Source: Anaerotignum propionicum DSM 1682 (GTDB lineage: Bacteria; Bacillota; Clostridia; Lachnospirales; Anaerotignaceae). Taken from it: 64,000 nucleotides of DNA. Of the stretch, positions 54,472 through 63,530 are shown one piece after another. The position numbers and the translations under genes are program-made. How positions within the stretch are numbered: position 1 is the first letter of the stretch; each line of letters starts with the position of its first letter. Where the stretch lies: NCBI RefSeq assembly GCF_001561955.1, contig NZ_CP014223.1, forward strand, positions 248,001-312,000. Reading direction: 5' to 3'. The notes beneath the pieces are model-generated. The model was not told the origin of the DNA, did not search any database, and saw only the letters and a program-made list of their open reading frames with translations.

Positions 54472-56560
54472 GCGATATCCCCAGTGGGTTTTGCTGGGGC
54501 TTGCTTTTGTATTAACTGTGCTTTGCATTGGCATGAGTCCCTATGGGAACTACGAAGAAATCGTTCAGGTTGGGGATGTGGCAACAAAACGCTACGTTGC
54601 CCCTCGGGATACGGTGGATGAGGTGACCACAAAAAAACTGCAAACAGCGGCTGCAAACAGCGTTGGGCCAATTTATAAAAATGACATTACAGTTGAGGCA
54701 AATAGCACGAAGCAAGTGAATGATGTTTTTCAAGAGTTAAACGAAGTAATACTGGACATGAAGGATGGGGATGACTTTTATCATAAGGTAAAGGATGCAT
54801 CCCTAAAGTTGCCTGTGGTGCTAAGCAATCGTCAACTGTCTGCCTATCAGGCAATGCCCTTATCAAACCGAATTTTATTTGCCGAGGACTGCGTTGGAGT
54901 ACTGAACCAGATTTATAGTGAAGGTCTTTCGGCAGATGAGCTTGAGCAGGCCAAGGAGCAGGTAAAGGAAGGCGTCGGCGCAACCCCTTGGAGTGAGGAT
55001 TTAAAGGGTATGGCATATGCCATTGTTTCCACGGCGTTAGATCCAAATTTGGTTTTGGATGAAGAGGCAATGGAAGCAATTAAGGATGAAAAGCGCAAGG
55101 AAGTAAATGAAGTCCGCATTCGTAAAAATCAGAAGATTGTGGATGAGGGTGAAATTATTACCCAAGATATTTACGATAGATTGATTGCTTTAAAGCTGAT
55201 TGGACATACACAAAATGATGGCAGGCTTCTTCCCTTTTTGGGGAGCAGTGCCATAGTGGCATTGCTTTTTGGTGCAGTGGGGTTATTTTTTCTTTGGAAA
55301 AAGGGTGATGAGATTTTAAAAAAGAACGAAACCAGAATGCTGTTTAGTGTTTACGTCATTATGATTCTTCTATGCAAGGCTATGGCGTTATTGCCCTACT
55401 ACTCCCTAATTCCATTATCTTTATTTGCTATGCTTATCAGCATTTTAATCGGACGGCGCATGGCTCTTTTGATGAATTGTTTTTTTTCTATCGTTGCCTG
55501 CATGATTGTCAGTGGGGATGTAGAGTTTTTATCCTATGCTTTAATCAGTGGCTCCTTCGGTGCGTTGCTGATTCAAAAAACAGAAAAGCGTACTTTTGTT
55601 GTGCCTGTTGCTGTGGGTATGGCAGTGGTGAATCTGGTGACAATGTTTGCGGTAGGTCTATTTTTCAGAGATGGGTATACAACCCAGCTTGTCATGGCTT
55701 CCGGTTTTGGTGCTTTGGTAGGGTTGATTTCTGTAGTGGTTGCTGTGGGCAGTTTACCCTTTTGGGAGAGTGTGTTTGAAGCAAATACTTCCCTGCGTCT
55801 TTTGGAATTGACCAATCCTAACAATGAACTTTTGAGAAAGCTGATGATTGAAGCGCCGGGTACATATCACCATAGCCTGATTGTGGCAAACTTAGCAGAG
55901 ACGGCGGTTTATGAAATTGGCGGAAATACGGCTTTGGCCAGAGCCGGTGCATACTATCATGATGCGGGCAAATTGAAATATCCCTTGTTTTTTGCGGAAA
56001 ATCAAACAGGGCATAACCCCCATGATGATATTGAACCAAAATCAAGTGCCCGTATTATCACCCAGCATACAAAGGCAGGGGTAGAAATGGGAATGGAATT
56101 TGGCCTGCCTAAGGTTATTTTAGATATTATGAAGGAACACCATGGAACAACGGTGGTAAAATACTTTTATTTTAAGGCATTAAAGGTTTATGGGTCTGAG
56201 AATGTAAATGAGGCAGATTATCGTTATGATGGGCCTATTCCTACAAGCAGAGAATCCGCAGTGGTAATGCTTGCGGATACGGTAGAGGCGGCAGTTCGGG
56301 CTATGCTGGGCGCTGGAAAGACCTTGGAGGAAGTTGAAGGAGCCATTTATGGTCTGATTAAGGACAAGCTGGATGATGGACAATTAAACCGCAGTGGCTT
56401 AGCCATTCATGAATTGGAGAAAATACAAAAAGCTTTTTTGAAAGTTTTTCATGGAATGTATCATGAGAGGGTCAGCTACCCGAAAAAAGAAGAAATCGAA
56501 GCGGCATCCCGTAAGGTGAATTTGGGAAAAGAGGAGAAAGATAGTGACAATACTGATTGA
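54440..56560 (+). CDS. yqfF: 7TMR-HD membrane phosphohydrolase (PgpH/YqfF)
   Basis: A 706-residue membrane protein, homologous to PgpH, a cyclic di-AMP phosphodiesterase in Listeria. An N-terminal membrane segment precedes a large extracytoplasmic domain, then a seven-segment block (about residues 285-475), and a cytoplasmic HD domain. The HD motifs are TYHHSLIVANLAETA, YYHDAGKLKYP and EHHGTTVVKYFY. I chose ATG 54440, with GCGGAGTG upstream and inside the end of phoH. It may tie osmotic potassium control (see the Ktr genes at the window start) to cyclic di-AMP, by inference only. Confidence 0.93.
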   Translation: MVKRTKEVDIKRYPQWVLLGLAFVLTVLCIGMSPYGNYEEIVQVGDVATKRYVAPRDTVDEVTTKKLQTAAANSVGPIYKNDITVEANSTKQVNDVFQELNEVILDMKDGDDFYHKVKDASLKLPVVLSNRQLSAYQAMPLSNRILFAEDCVGVLNQIYSEGLSADELEQAKEQVKEGVGATPWSEDLKGMAYAIVSTALDPNLVLDEEAMEAIKDEKRKEVNEVRIRKNQKIVDEGEIITQDIYDRLIALKLIGHTQNDGRLLPFLGSSAIVALLFGAVGLFFLWKKGDEILKKNETRMLFSVYVIMILLCKAMALLPYYSLIPLSLFAMLISILIGRRMALLMNCFFSIVACMIVSGDVEFLSYALISGSFGALLIQKTEKRTFVVPVAVGMAVVNLVTMFAVGLFFRDGYTTQLVMASGFGALVGLISVVVAVGSLPFWESVFEANTSLRLLELTNPNNELLRKLMIEAPGTYHHSLIVANLAETAVYEIGGNTALARAGAYYHDAGKLKYPLFFAENQTGHNPHDDIEPKSSARIITQHTKAGVEMGMEFGLPKVILDIMKEHHGTTVVKYFYFKALKVYGSENVNEADYRYDGPIPTSRESAVVMLADTVEAAVRAMLGAGKTLEEVEGAIYGLIKDKLDDGQLNRSGLAIHELEKIQKAFLKVFHGMYHERVSYPKKEEIEAASRKVNLGKEEKDSDNTD

Positions 56561-57014
56561 TAATCGAACTGAGGAGGCTTTTTCCTTGGAGCTTTCTCAA
56601 ACGATTGAAAAAATAATTATAGATTCCTTGGCTTATGAGGGCTTTGAAATGCCTTGCGAGGTCAGTGTATCCATTGTGGATAATGAAGAAATTCATCAAA
56701 TTAACAGACAGTTTCGGGACATTGACCGTGCCACTGATGTTTTGAGCTTCCCTTTATTGACTTTTGAAGAGGGAGAAATCCCTGATTTAAATGAAAAAGA
56801 AGAGGTGCTTTTGGGGGATATTATTATATCCTTAGAGCGTGCCCGTGAACAGGCAGAGGAATACGGTCATTCCTTAAAAAGAGAGATTGCTTTTTTGACC
56901 GCCCATAGCATGCTCCATCTTTTGGGTTACGACCATATGGAGGAAGAGGAAGAAAAGGAAATGTTTGCGAAGCAGAGGGAAATACTGAATAAGGCAGGAA
57001 TACCAAGAGAATAA
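56544..57014 (+). CDS. ybeY: Endoribonuclease YbeY
   Basis: Metal-dependent RNase for 16S rRNA 3' end maturation and ribosome quality control. The 156-residue protein has the zinc signature H-x3-H-x5-H in HSMLHLLGYDHMEE near residue 118 and RDIDRATDVLSFP before it. GTG 56544 follows GAGGAG and overlaps the yqfF end by 17 bases. Confidence 0.95.
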   Translation: MTILIDNRTEEAFSLELSQTIEKIIIDSLAYEGFEMPCEVSVSIVDNEEIHQINRQFRDIDRATDVLSFPLLTFEEGEIPDLNEKEEVLLGDIIISLERAREQAEEYGHSLKREIAFLTAHSMLHLLGYDHMEEEEEKEMFAKQREILNKAGIPRE

Positions 57015-57026
57015 GGAGATGATTTT

Positions 57027-57419
57027 ATGGAAAATCAGGAACTGGTTTTATTGGCAAAGAAAGCAATGGAAAAGGCTTATGCGCCTTATTCGAAATTTAA
57101 AGTTGGTGCAGCATTATTGGCAAAAAACGGCGACATTTTTCTAGGATGTAATGTGGAAAATGCATCCTACGGTGCTACCATTTGTGCAGAAAGAACAGCC
57201 ATAACAAAAGCGATTTCTGAGGGTGTGAAGGAATTTGAGAAAATAGCTATAGTCGCCAGCTCAGGAGACTATGCGGCACCTTGTGGCATTTGCAGACAGG
57301 TATTGTTTGAATTTTTGCCTGAGGGTGAAGTGATTTTAGATAGCGACAGTGAAGGCATAAAGGTAATGAAACTCAAGGAATTGTTGCCAATGGGCTTTCG
57401 CGGTGAGGACATAAAGTAA
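57027..57419 (+). CDS. cdd: Cytidine deaminase
   Basis: Zinc enzyme that deaminates cytidine and deoxycytidine in pyrimidine salvage. The 130-residue length fits the small tetrameric class. The zinc motifs are GATICAERTAI near residue 52, with the catalytic Glu, and APCGICRQVL near 86. It lies 12 bases after ybeY. The usual dgkA between ybeY and cdd is missing. Confidence 0.95.
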   Translation: MENQELVLLAKKAMEKAYAPYSKFKVGAALLAKNGDIFLGCNVENASYGATICAERTAITKAISEGVKEFEKIAIVASSGDYAAPCGICRQVLFEFLPEGEVILDSDSEGIKVMKLKELLPMGFRGEDIK

Positions 57420-57432
57420 GCGAGGGAGAGCT

Positions 57433-57999
57433 ATGGCTCAAAAGAGTTGGGAGACGTTAGAGGGCGCTTGTTATAACTGCAAAAAATGCAGGCTGTGGGA
57501 GCTGCGCACACATGTGGTGATTGGCAAGGGTAACCCTAAGGCGGATATTATGTTTATCGGGGAGGGGCCGGGACAGCAAGAGGATTTGCAGGGTCAGCCA
57601 TTTGTTGGCCCTGCTGGACAGCTTTTGGACAAAATGCTGGTAAGCGTTGGTCTTTCTTTAGAGGATGTGTATATTACAAACATTGTGAAATGCCGTCCCC
57701 CGGGGAATCGAGACCCCTATGATGATGAGAAAGATGCTTGTTTAAATTATTTAAGGTATCAATTAAAATTGATTGAACCCAAAATCATCGTTTGCCTAGG
57801 TAGAATTGCGGCCACCACCATCATCGACCCTTCCTTTCGCATCACACGCCAAAGAGGTATTTGGCTCCCTAAGATGGGCTATGACTTTATTGCGACCTAT
57901 CATCCCTCAGCACTTTTGCGGGATGAGGAGAAAAAACGCCCTGCATGGGAGGATATGAAGGCAATTCGAAAAAGATGGGACGAGCTGAGGGATTGCTAG
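57433..57999 (+). CDS. Family 4 uracil-DNA glycosylase
   Basis: Iron-sulfur uracil-DNA glycosylase that starts base excision repair. The 188-residue protein has the cluster cysteines CYNCKKC near residue 12 and [11 protein letters not shown] near 88. The catalytic motif is [20 protein letters not shown], and YHPSALLR is the conserved C-terminal element. It follows cdd by 13 bases. Its place inside the era cluster is not part of the Bacillus order. Confidence 0.93.
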   Translation: MAQKSWETLEGACYNCKKCRLWELRTHVVIGKGNPKADIMFIGEGPGQQEDLQGQPFVGPAGQLLDKMLVSVGLSLEDVYITNIVKCRPPGNRDPYDDEKDACLNYLRYQLKLIEPKIIVCLGRIAATTIIDPSFRITRQRGIWLPKMGYDFIATYHPSALLRDEEKKRPAWEDMKAIRKRWDELRDC

Positions 58000-58373
58000 A
58001 GATAATAATATTTAAAAAGATGAAGCTCATGTAATAAAGCAATGACGAGAAAGCCTTTTTAGGACATAATATAAAAATAGTCATGGCTGAGGCATGTTTC
58101 TTATGTTTGCTTGTGAAAATAGCGTTATCCGTATATAATAGAAAACGAAAATAAGGGAACAAATTAAATGTTTTTGTAAAACAAAGGTTGGAAAAAGCCT
58201 GTTCAGAATACTGTAACTCACTAAGACATGGCTGCAACTTGTTGCTTTGAAGATTCAAATTTGAACTGCAAGAAATAATTTGGACAGCTTCCTGACAGCT
58301 TAAATAGCTTTCAATAGCAATCGTTGTGATGAATAGAAATATCTGATTTATTTTAGAAATAGGAGGAATATAA
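58000..58373 (+). other. Intergenic stretch before the 151-residue gene
   Basis: About 374 bases, AT-rich. A perfect TTCAAATTTGAA palindrome lies near 58252-58263. The end holds TAGGAGGA, the ribosome site of the next gene. I see no gene or clear terminator. Confidence 0.35.
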
Positions 58374-58829
58374 ATGGATGCATTAAGAGAAAAATTTGCC
58401 CATGTGGAATTGAAGCCAAACGCAAAAACCATGGAAGAAGTGGTGGCGTATATTGAGGAAAATTGGAAGGCACAGCGTGTTAAAATTAAAGAAAGCGAAT
58501 ATGTGATTCATTATAAAAATGCTTTGGAATTTATGCGCCAAATGGGTAAAAGCACAGAGGGCGTTCAGGAAGAAATCAGAAGATATGCTCTGCCCAATAA
58601 GATTTGTGTTGTGCTGGGTATGCAATCTGAATATATGACAGCGGAAGCAGGCATGAAGTATTATCAGGCATTAACTCTGATTAAGGGCTTAACCCAAGAG
58701 GATATTGACACCAAAAATGACCGTTGGCTGCAATACATGATTTTATTGGACATGCAAAAGGATTGGGATGTGAAGGAAGCGGAATATAAAGCTTACATTG
58801 CAGCAGAAAATGCGGAGGGACAAGCATGA
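58374..58829 (+). CDS. Unknown protein upstream of era
   Basis: A 151-residue soluble, mostly helical protein beginning MDALREKFAHVELKPNAKT. Its C-terminus is helical (DWDVKEAEYKAYIAAENAEG). It has no signal, membrane or metal motif, and I do not recognise its family. ATG 58374 follows AGGAGG, and its stop overlaps the era start by 4 bases, so it is coupled to era. A role near ribosome assembly could be guessed from position only. Confidence 0.7.
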   Translation: MDALREKFAHVELKPNAKTMEEVVAYIEENWKAQRVKIKESEYVIHYKNALEFMRQMGKSTEGVQEEIRRYALPNKICVVLGMQSEYMTAEAGMKYYQALTLIKGLTQEDIDTKNDRWLQYMILLDMQKDWDVKEAEYKAYIAAENAEGQA

Positions 58830-59728
58830 AAAAATTCCATTCCGGCTTTGTTACATTGATTGGCAGACCCAATGTTGGAAAATCCACATTGATGAATTGC
58901 CTAATCGGGGAAAAAATCGCCATTACTTCCCATAAACCTCAAACAACACGAAATAAAATCACCAGTATTTTGACCAAGGAGGATTTTCAATGTGTATTCT
59001 TGGATACACCTGGAATCCATAAGCCCAAGCATAAGCTGGGCGAATTTATGGTGCGTTCTGCGGAGAATACCTTTAATGAAGTGGACTTAGTTTTAATGCT
59101 CATCGAACCTACGGAAAAAGTAGTGGAAATGGATCAATATGTAATCGACCGACTGGAAAACGTAAAGACACCAGTAGTTTTGGTCATTAATAAAATTGAT
59201 ACCATTGAGCGAGAGAAGCTTTTGCAGGTGATTGAGGCTTATCGTAAGCTGTATACCTTTGCTGAGGTTGTTCCTATTTCTGCAATGAAGGGCAGTAATA
59301 CCGATGCATTGATGGATGTGATTAAGAAATATTTGCCTGAGGGCCCTCAGTATTTTCCAGAGGATATGGTTACAGATCAGCCGGAGCGTCAAATAGCTTC
59401 CGAAATTGTTCGTGAGAAGGCTCTTTATCTCCTTCAAGATGAAATACCCCATGGAATCGCCGTGGAAATTATGTCTATGAAAAAACGTGAAGGTCAAAAT
59501 ATGGTGGATGTGGAAGCAACCATTTATTGTGAAAAAGATTCCCATAAGGGAATTATTATTGGCAAGCAGGGCGCTATGTTGAAAAAAATTGGCTCTTTGG
59601 CTAGAAGAGATATGGAGCGATTGTTGGGCTCACCAATTTATTTGGAGCTTTGGGTAAAAGTGAAAAAGGATTGGCGAGACAGTGACTTTTTGCTGAAAAA
59701 TTTTGGATATGACAGACGAAATGTCTGA
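58826..59728 (+). CDS. era: GTPase Era
   Basis: Ribosome assembly GTPase that binds 16S rRNA near its 3' end. The 300-residue protein has G1 GRPNVGKSTLMN, G3 DTPGIHKPKH, G4 NKID and a C-terminal KH domain with GIIIGKQGAMLKKIG. ATG 58826 overlaps the preceding gene. The next gene is the small yqzL, as in Bacillus. Confidence 0.97.
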   Translation: MKKFHSGFVTLIGRPNVGKSTLMNCLIGEKIAITSHKPQTTRNKITSILTKEDFQCVFLDTPGIHKPKHKLGEFMVRSAENTFNEVDLVLMLIEPTEKVVEMDQYVIDRLENVKTPVVLVINKIDTIEREKLLQVIEAYRKLYTFAEVVPISAMKGSNTDALMDVIKKYLPEGPQYFPEDMVTDQPERQIASEIVREKALYLLQDEIPHGIAVEIMSMKKREGQNMVDVEATIYCEKDSHKGIIIGKQGAMLKKIGSLARRDMERLLGSPIYLELWVKVKKDWRDSDFLLKNFGYDRRNV

Positions 59729-59829
59729 TAGAATCAAGAACCCTTTCTGTTTTTGGCGGTATTGGTATTAATTTACCTGTATGCTTTCGTTATTGCTCCA
59801 TAACATAATGAAAGAAAGGGGACGGTTTT

Positions 59830-59979
59830 ATGGACGAGCGGAATAAAAAGGCATACTGGCAAAAGTTTGCACAAACAGGTCAGATTGAAGATTATTTGCG
59901 TTACAAATCCGATTTGGGAGATAGACCAAATCCCCGACGGAGGATTGCAGACAGCTCAAAAAATAAAAATTTTTATTAA
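59830..59979 (+). CDS. yqzL: YqzL-family small protein
   Basis: A 49-residue protein. The pattern W-x2-F-x2-T-G-x-I-x2-Y-L-x-Y-K is seen in YWQKFAQTGQIEDYLRYK, which matches the YqzL family that sits between era and recO in Bacillus. ATG 59830 follows GAAAGGGGA. The tail is charged. Its function is unknown. Confidence 0.8.
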   Translation: MDERNKKAYWQKFAQTGQIEDYLRYKSDLGDRPNPRRRIADSSKNKNFY

Positions 59980-59983
59980 GAAT

Positions 59984-60243
59984 ATAAGACCTTAAGACCG
60001 TGGGTTTTAACCCACACCCACTTGCTTTTTGAAAAAAGCAAGAGCAAAAACTTTCGTCACCCCCTCTGCATGGGGGGTGAATTAATATAATAGCAAGAAA
60101 TGAAAATTTTGCGTTACGAAAGTTTGGGTCAAGTCTTTTCAATACTGCACTGCCCAAGATAGGGCAGGATGCGAAGCCGACTTTTGCCAAGCAAAGGTGC
60201 ATGACTTGTTTGCAAGGTTTGGGACAGCATCCCGAGGTCTTAT
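59984..60243. repeat. Structured 260 bp element with terminal inverted repeats
   Basis: Perfect 9 bp terminal repeats, ATAAGACCT at 59984-59992 and AGGTCTTAT at 60235-60243. Inside are several hairpins: GTGGGTT/AACCCAC, CTTGCTTTTT with AAAAAAGCAAG (60021-60041), TCACCCCC with GGGGGTGA (60057-60080) and TGCCC/GGGCA. It contains no gene. A diverged relative lies at 5620-5860. The layout suggests a MITE-like repeat inserted between yqzL and recO. No target duplication is clear. Confidence 0.65.
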
Positions 60244-60262
60244 TAGAAAATGAGGGGGAAAA

Positions 60263-60991
60263 GTGGGCGTTGTTCATTTTAGAGGTGTTGTAATTCAGGA
60301 AAACCAAGTGGGCGAGAGCGGCAAACGGATTTTGGTTTTGGCCAAGGGCATCGGTCGGGTGATGCTCAATGCCCGTGGTGCAAAAAACACCAAAAGCAAG
60401 CTGCTTTCCGGCACACAGCTTTTTTCATATTGCGATTTTATAGCGTATGAGGGAAAAGGTTTTTATTCCTTAACCCAAGCTGATTTGATTGAAAGCTTTT
60501 ATGGCATTCGAATGGATATGGATCGTCTTGCAGAAGCTGTCTATTTGACCGAGCTGGTGGAGCGGACTTGCCCTGCTGGGATGGAGCAGGATGAAACCTT
60601 AAAACTTCTGCTGTATTCCTTGGCTATGCTTGAGAAAAGCCAAGTGCCGCCAAGGCTTATTTCCCGCATTTTTGAGGTGAAATATGCGCAGCTTTCCGGC
60701 GTATTATCCAATGAGGGCTGTATGGTTTGCAGTAGGGATGATGCACCCCTTTATTTTAACGAGTCTGCAGGGGAGTTCCTTTGTAAAGACCATTGCTTCG
60801 GCGGAGAGATTTCTCTTCTTGGGGCAGTGCAAAAAGCAATTTCTTTTATTACCGAAAGGGAAGGAAAGCAAGTTTTTGCATTTACCCTTTCCGAGGAAGC
60901 CACGAACCAGTTGGACACCATGATGCGGCGCTATTTGGAGATACATATGGGGGTGCGGCTAAAAAGCCGAGAATTCAGCAAAGAACTGTAG
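60263..60991 (+). CDS. recO: DNA repair protein RecO
   Basis: Loads RecA with RecF and RecR in gap repair. The 242-residue protein has an N-terminal OB fold (VVIQENQVGESGKRILVLAK) and a helical part with a zinc site in CMVCSRD and FLCKDHC. A GTG start at 60263 follows GAGGGGGAA. The glyS T-box promoter follows about 15 bases later, overlapping its end region only slightly. Confidence 0.94.
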   Translation: MGVVHFRGVVIQENQVGESGKRILVLAKGIGRVMLNARGAKNTKSKLLSGTQLFSYCDFIAYEGKGFYSLTQADLIESFYGIRMDMDRLAEAVYLTELVERTCPAGMEQDETLKLLLYSLAMLEKSQVPPRLISRIFEVKYAQLSGVLSNEGCMVCSRDDAPLYFNESAGEFLCKDHCFGGEISLLGAVQKAISFITEREGKQVFAFTLSEEATNQLDTMMRRYLEIHMGVRLKSREFSKEL

Positions 60992-61006
60992 TTTATAAAA
61001 TAGGTA

Positions 61007-61035
61007 TTGACAGAAATGCGGGAAAGTGTTAGCAT
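61007..61035 (+). promoter_or_regulatory. Promoter of the glyS T-box leader
   Basis: TTGACA at 61007-61012, a 17-base spacer and TAGCAT at 61030-61035. The -35 is perfect; the -10 is weak, and CATAAT three bases later is an alternative with a long spacer. Confidence 0.65.
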
Positions 61036-61044
61036 AATGGCTAA

Positions 61045-61257
61045 ATTGAATAACTGCAATGAAAAAGAGGAGTATCCGTAGTATGTTTTCAGAGAGTCTT
61101 CGGTGGGTGAAAAGAAGACAGCAGAGTACGGTGAAGGGCACTTTGGAGCAGGACTTCACAAGAGTGGATTTACGCTTTGCGTAGATCAATAAGGGTGGAA
61201 CCGCGGAAGATAGACTTTCGTCCCTTGCTTTTACAGCGAGGGAGGGGAGTTTTTTTA
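61045..61257 (+). promoter_or_regulatory. T-box riboswitch, glycine specific
   Basis: The core AGGGTGGAACCGCGG lies at 61192-61206. The terminator pairs TCCCTTGCT with AGCGAGGGA (61221-61243), followed by seven U. The specifier reads GGC at 61137-61139 in the context GUGAAG-GGC-AC. This is a short glycine-type T-box, and it fits the glycyl-tRNA synthetase downstream. Confidence 0.92.
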
Positions 61258-61308
61258 TTGCCTTTCCTCGGTAAAAAACTTATCAACTTTTTTGAAGGAG
61301 GAATTATT

Positions 61309-62697
61309 ATGACAGAAAAAACTATGGAAAAAGTAGTTGCATTGGCAAAAAATAGAGGTTTTGTTTATCCCGGCTCCGAAATTTACGGTGGCTTAGCGAA
61401 CACATGGGATTACGGCCCCATTGGTGTTGAGCTGAAAAACAATGTTAAAAAAGCATGGTGGAAGAAATTTATTCAAGAAAGCCCATTTAATGTTGGTGTG
61501 GATTGCGCAATCTTGATGAACCCTCAGACTTGGGTGGCTTCCGGTCACGTTGGGGGTTTTAGTGACCCTTTGATGGATTGTAAGGAATGCAAGGAGCGTT
61601 TCCGTGCAGATAAATTGATTGAGGAATATATTGCAGAGCACAATATGCCCGAGGCAGCTGTGGATGGCTGGAGCAATGATGAAATGAAACAATTTATTGA
61701 TGAGCATCAGGTTGCCTGCCCTTCCTGTGGCAGCCATAACTTTACAGATATTCGTCAGTTTAATTTGATGTTTAAAACCTTTCAGGGTGTGACAGAGGAT
61801 GCGAAAAACGTGGTTTACCTTCGTCCTGAAACAGCCCAGGGAATTTTCGTAAACTTTAAGAATGTACAGCGTACCAGCAGAAAGAAACTACCTTTTGGTA
61901 TTGGTCAGATTGGTAAGTCTTTCCGCAACGAAATAACACCAGGTAATTTTACCTTCCGTACCAGAGAATTTGAGCAGATGGAATTAGAGTTTTTCTGCGA
62001 ACCAGGAACTGACTTACAGTGGTTTGAGTATTGGAGAAGCTTCTGTAAGGATTGGTTATTGAAATTGAATATGGATGCAGAAAGCATCAGACTGCGTGAC
62101 CATGAGCAAGAAGAACTTAGTCATTATAGCAACGCAACTACTGATATAGAGTTTAAGTTCCCCTTTGGCTGGGGCGAGCTTTGGGGCATTGCCGACAGAA
62201 CCAATTTCGACTTAAGATGCCATCAAGAGGTTAGTGGTCAGGATATGACCTATTACGATCAGGATAAAAATGAAAAATATATCCCTTATTGCATTGAGCC
62301 TTCTTTAGGTGCTGACCGTGTTACCTTGGCGTTTTTATGTGAGGCGTATGATGAGGAAGAGGTTAGCGAAGGTGATGTAAGAACAGTATTGCGTTTCCAT
62401 CCCGCCCTTGCGCCGGTTAAGGCTGCAGTTTTCCCGCTTTCCAAAAAGCTGAGCGAAAAGGCGACAGAAGTATTTGCTTTGCTTTCCAAAGAGTTTAACT
62501 GCGAATTTGATGAATCTGGTTCCATCGGTAAGCGTTACCGCAGACAGGACGAAATTGGTACACCATTCTGCATCACTTATGATTTTGAATCTGAAGAGGA
62601 TCAGAGTGTTACTGTGCGTGACAGAGACACTATGGAACAGGTTAGAATGCCCATTGCACAGTTGAGTGCTTATTTGAAAGAAAAAATGGAGTTTTAA
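61309..62697 (+). CDS. glyS: Glycyl-tRNA synthetase, single-chain class II
   Basis: Charges tRNA-Gly. The 462-residue protein is the homodimeric form (GlyQS). It opens [20 protein letters not shown]. Class II motif 2 is [20 protein letters not shown], and motif 3 is [18 protein letters not shown] / CPSC insertion near residues 87 and 143 binds zinc. GGAGGA precedes ATG 61309. The Gly T-box upstream controls it. Confidence 0.96.
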   Translation: MTEKTMEKVVALAKNRGFVYPGSEIYGGLANTWDYGPIGVELKNNVKKAWWKKFIQESPFNVGVDCAILMNPQTWVASGHVGGFSDPLMDCKECKERFRADKLIEEYIAEHNMPEAAVDGWSNDEMKQFIDEHQVACPSCGSHNFTDIRQFNLMFKTFQGVTEDAKNVVYLRPETAQGIFVNFKNVQRTSRKKLPFGIGQIGKSFRNEITPGNFTFRTREFEQMELEFFCEPGTDLQWFEYWRSFCKDWLLKLNMDAESIRLRDHEQEELSHYSNATTDIEFKFPFGWGELWGIADRTNFDLRCHQEVSGQDMTYYDQDKNEKYIPYCIEPSLGADRVTLAFLCEAYDEEEVSEGDVRTVLRFHPALAPVKAAVFPLSKKLSEKATEVFALLSKEFNCEFDESGSIGKRYRRQDEIGTPFCITYDFESEEDQSVTVRDRDTMEQVRMPIAQLSAYLKEKMEF

Positions 62698-62752
62698 GAT
62701 GCAAAGCCTTCCAGAGTATCCTCTTTGAAAGATATGATACGATAACCTTAAA

Positions 62753-62781
62753 TTGAATGAAACCATTCATTAGTATATATA
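62753..62781 (+). promoter_or_regulatory. Promoter of the acetyltransferase gene with operator-like dyad
   Basis: TTGAAT at 62753-62758, a 17-base spacer and TATATA at 62776-62781. Inside, AATGAA at 62756-62761 and TTCATT at 62766-62771 form a perfect 6 bp dyad around ACCA. A repressor could bind there. Confidence 0.55.
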
Positions 62782-62817
62782 TTTCAGATGTTACAATGGT
62801 GAAGAAGGTGGATGAGC

Positions 62818-62838
62818 ATGGTAAACACCAGCAAATAA
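62818..62838 (+). CDS. Leader peptide MVNTSK of the acetyltransferase gene
   Basis: ATG 62818 follows AAGGTGG and opens a six-codon frame, MVNTSK, that stops at 62836-62838. It is placed just as the leader peptides of inducible cat genes, and resembles the start of the cat-86 leader MVKTDK. Its stop codon is next to the left arm of the hairpin that hides the main ribosome site. Confidence 0.6.
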   Translation: MVNTSK

Positions 62839-62873
62839 TGCCTCTTAAAATTGATACTATTTTCTAGGAGGCA
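62839..62873 (+). promoter_or_regulatory. Hairpin that hides the acetyltransferase ribosome site
   Basis: TGCCTC at 62839-62844 pairs with GAGGCA at 62868-62873, with further AAAA and TTTT pairing inside. The right arm contains most of the site AGGAGG at 62866-62871. A ribosome stalled on the leader would open it. This is the layout of translational attenuation. Confidence 0.65.
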
Positions 62874-62879
62874 AAGACT

Positions 62880-63530
62880 ATGAAATTTATTGAGATACAA
62901 ATGGAACAATGGACAAGAAAAGCTCACTATGAACATTATAAAAACAATATTCCATGCTCCTATAGCATAACGGTAGACATTGATATTACTAATCTGCTGA
63001 TTCGGCTAAAAGAGCGTGGAATGAAATCCTACCCTGCACAAGTCTTTATGATTTCATCGGTGGTGAATCAGTTACCGGAGTTTCGAATGACAATGAATAG
63101 CGACCAGCGTTTGGGATATTGGGAGGTCATCGACCCGATGTATACTGTTTTCGATCCTATCACGGAAACGTTTTCAGCCGTATGGACAAAATATGATAGC
63201 TGTTACAATACATTCTACAGCGCATATTTGCAAGATACGGCACAGTATACATGTGGAGGTCTTTTTCCACAGGAGTATATACCGCCCAATACTTTTAATA
63301 TTTCCAGTGTTCCGTGGCTGGATTTTACTGCGTTTAATATCAATGTTTTTTCAGATGGAAATTATCTTTTGCCTATTTTCACCATTGGAAAATATAAAAA
63401 AGAAAACGGCAAAATCATGATGCCCCTTGCTATCCAATGCCATCATGCGGTTTGCGATGGCTATCATGTTGGCAAATTCGTAGAAACATTGCGGGAAATG
63501 GCAATCAACTGCGATAAGTGGTTGTTGTAG
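62880..63530 (+). CDS. Chloramphenicol acetyltransferase-family protein, type A
   Basis: Trimeric acetyltransferase that transfers acetyl from acetyl-CoA to chloramphenicol or a related acceptor. The 216-residue length is exactly that of the family. The catalytic motif H-H-x3-D-G is seen in QCHHAVCDGYH near residue 187, and the family's opening reads EQWTRKAHYEHY. The leader peptide and hairpin upstream suggest drug induction. Actual resistance is not proven, since some family members act on other acceptors. ATG 62880 lies 8 bases after AGGAGG. It is a single gene with no mobility gene beside it. Confidence 0.9.
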   Translation: MKFIEIQMEQWTRKAHYEHYKNNIPCSYSITVDIDITNLLIRLKERGMKSYPAQVFMISSVVNQLPEFRMTMNSDQRLGYWEVIDPMYTVFDPITETFSAVWTKYDSCYNTFYSAYLQDTAQYTCGGLFPQEYIPPNTFNISSVPWLDFTAFNINVFSDGNYLLPIFTIGKYKKENGKIMMPLAIQCHHAVCDGYHVGKFVETLREMAINCDKWLL

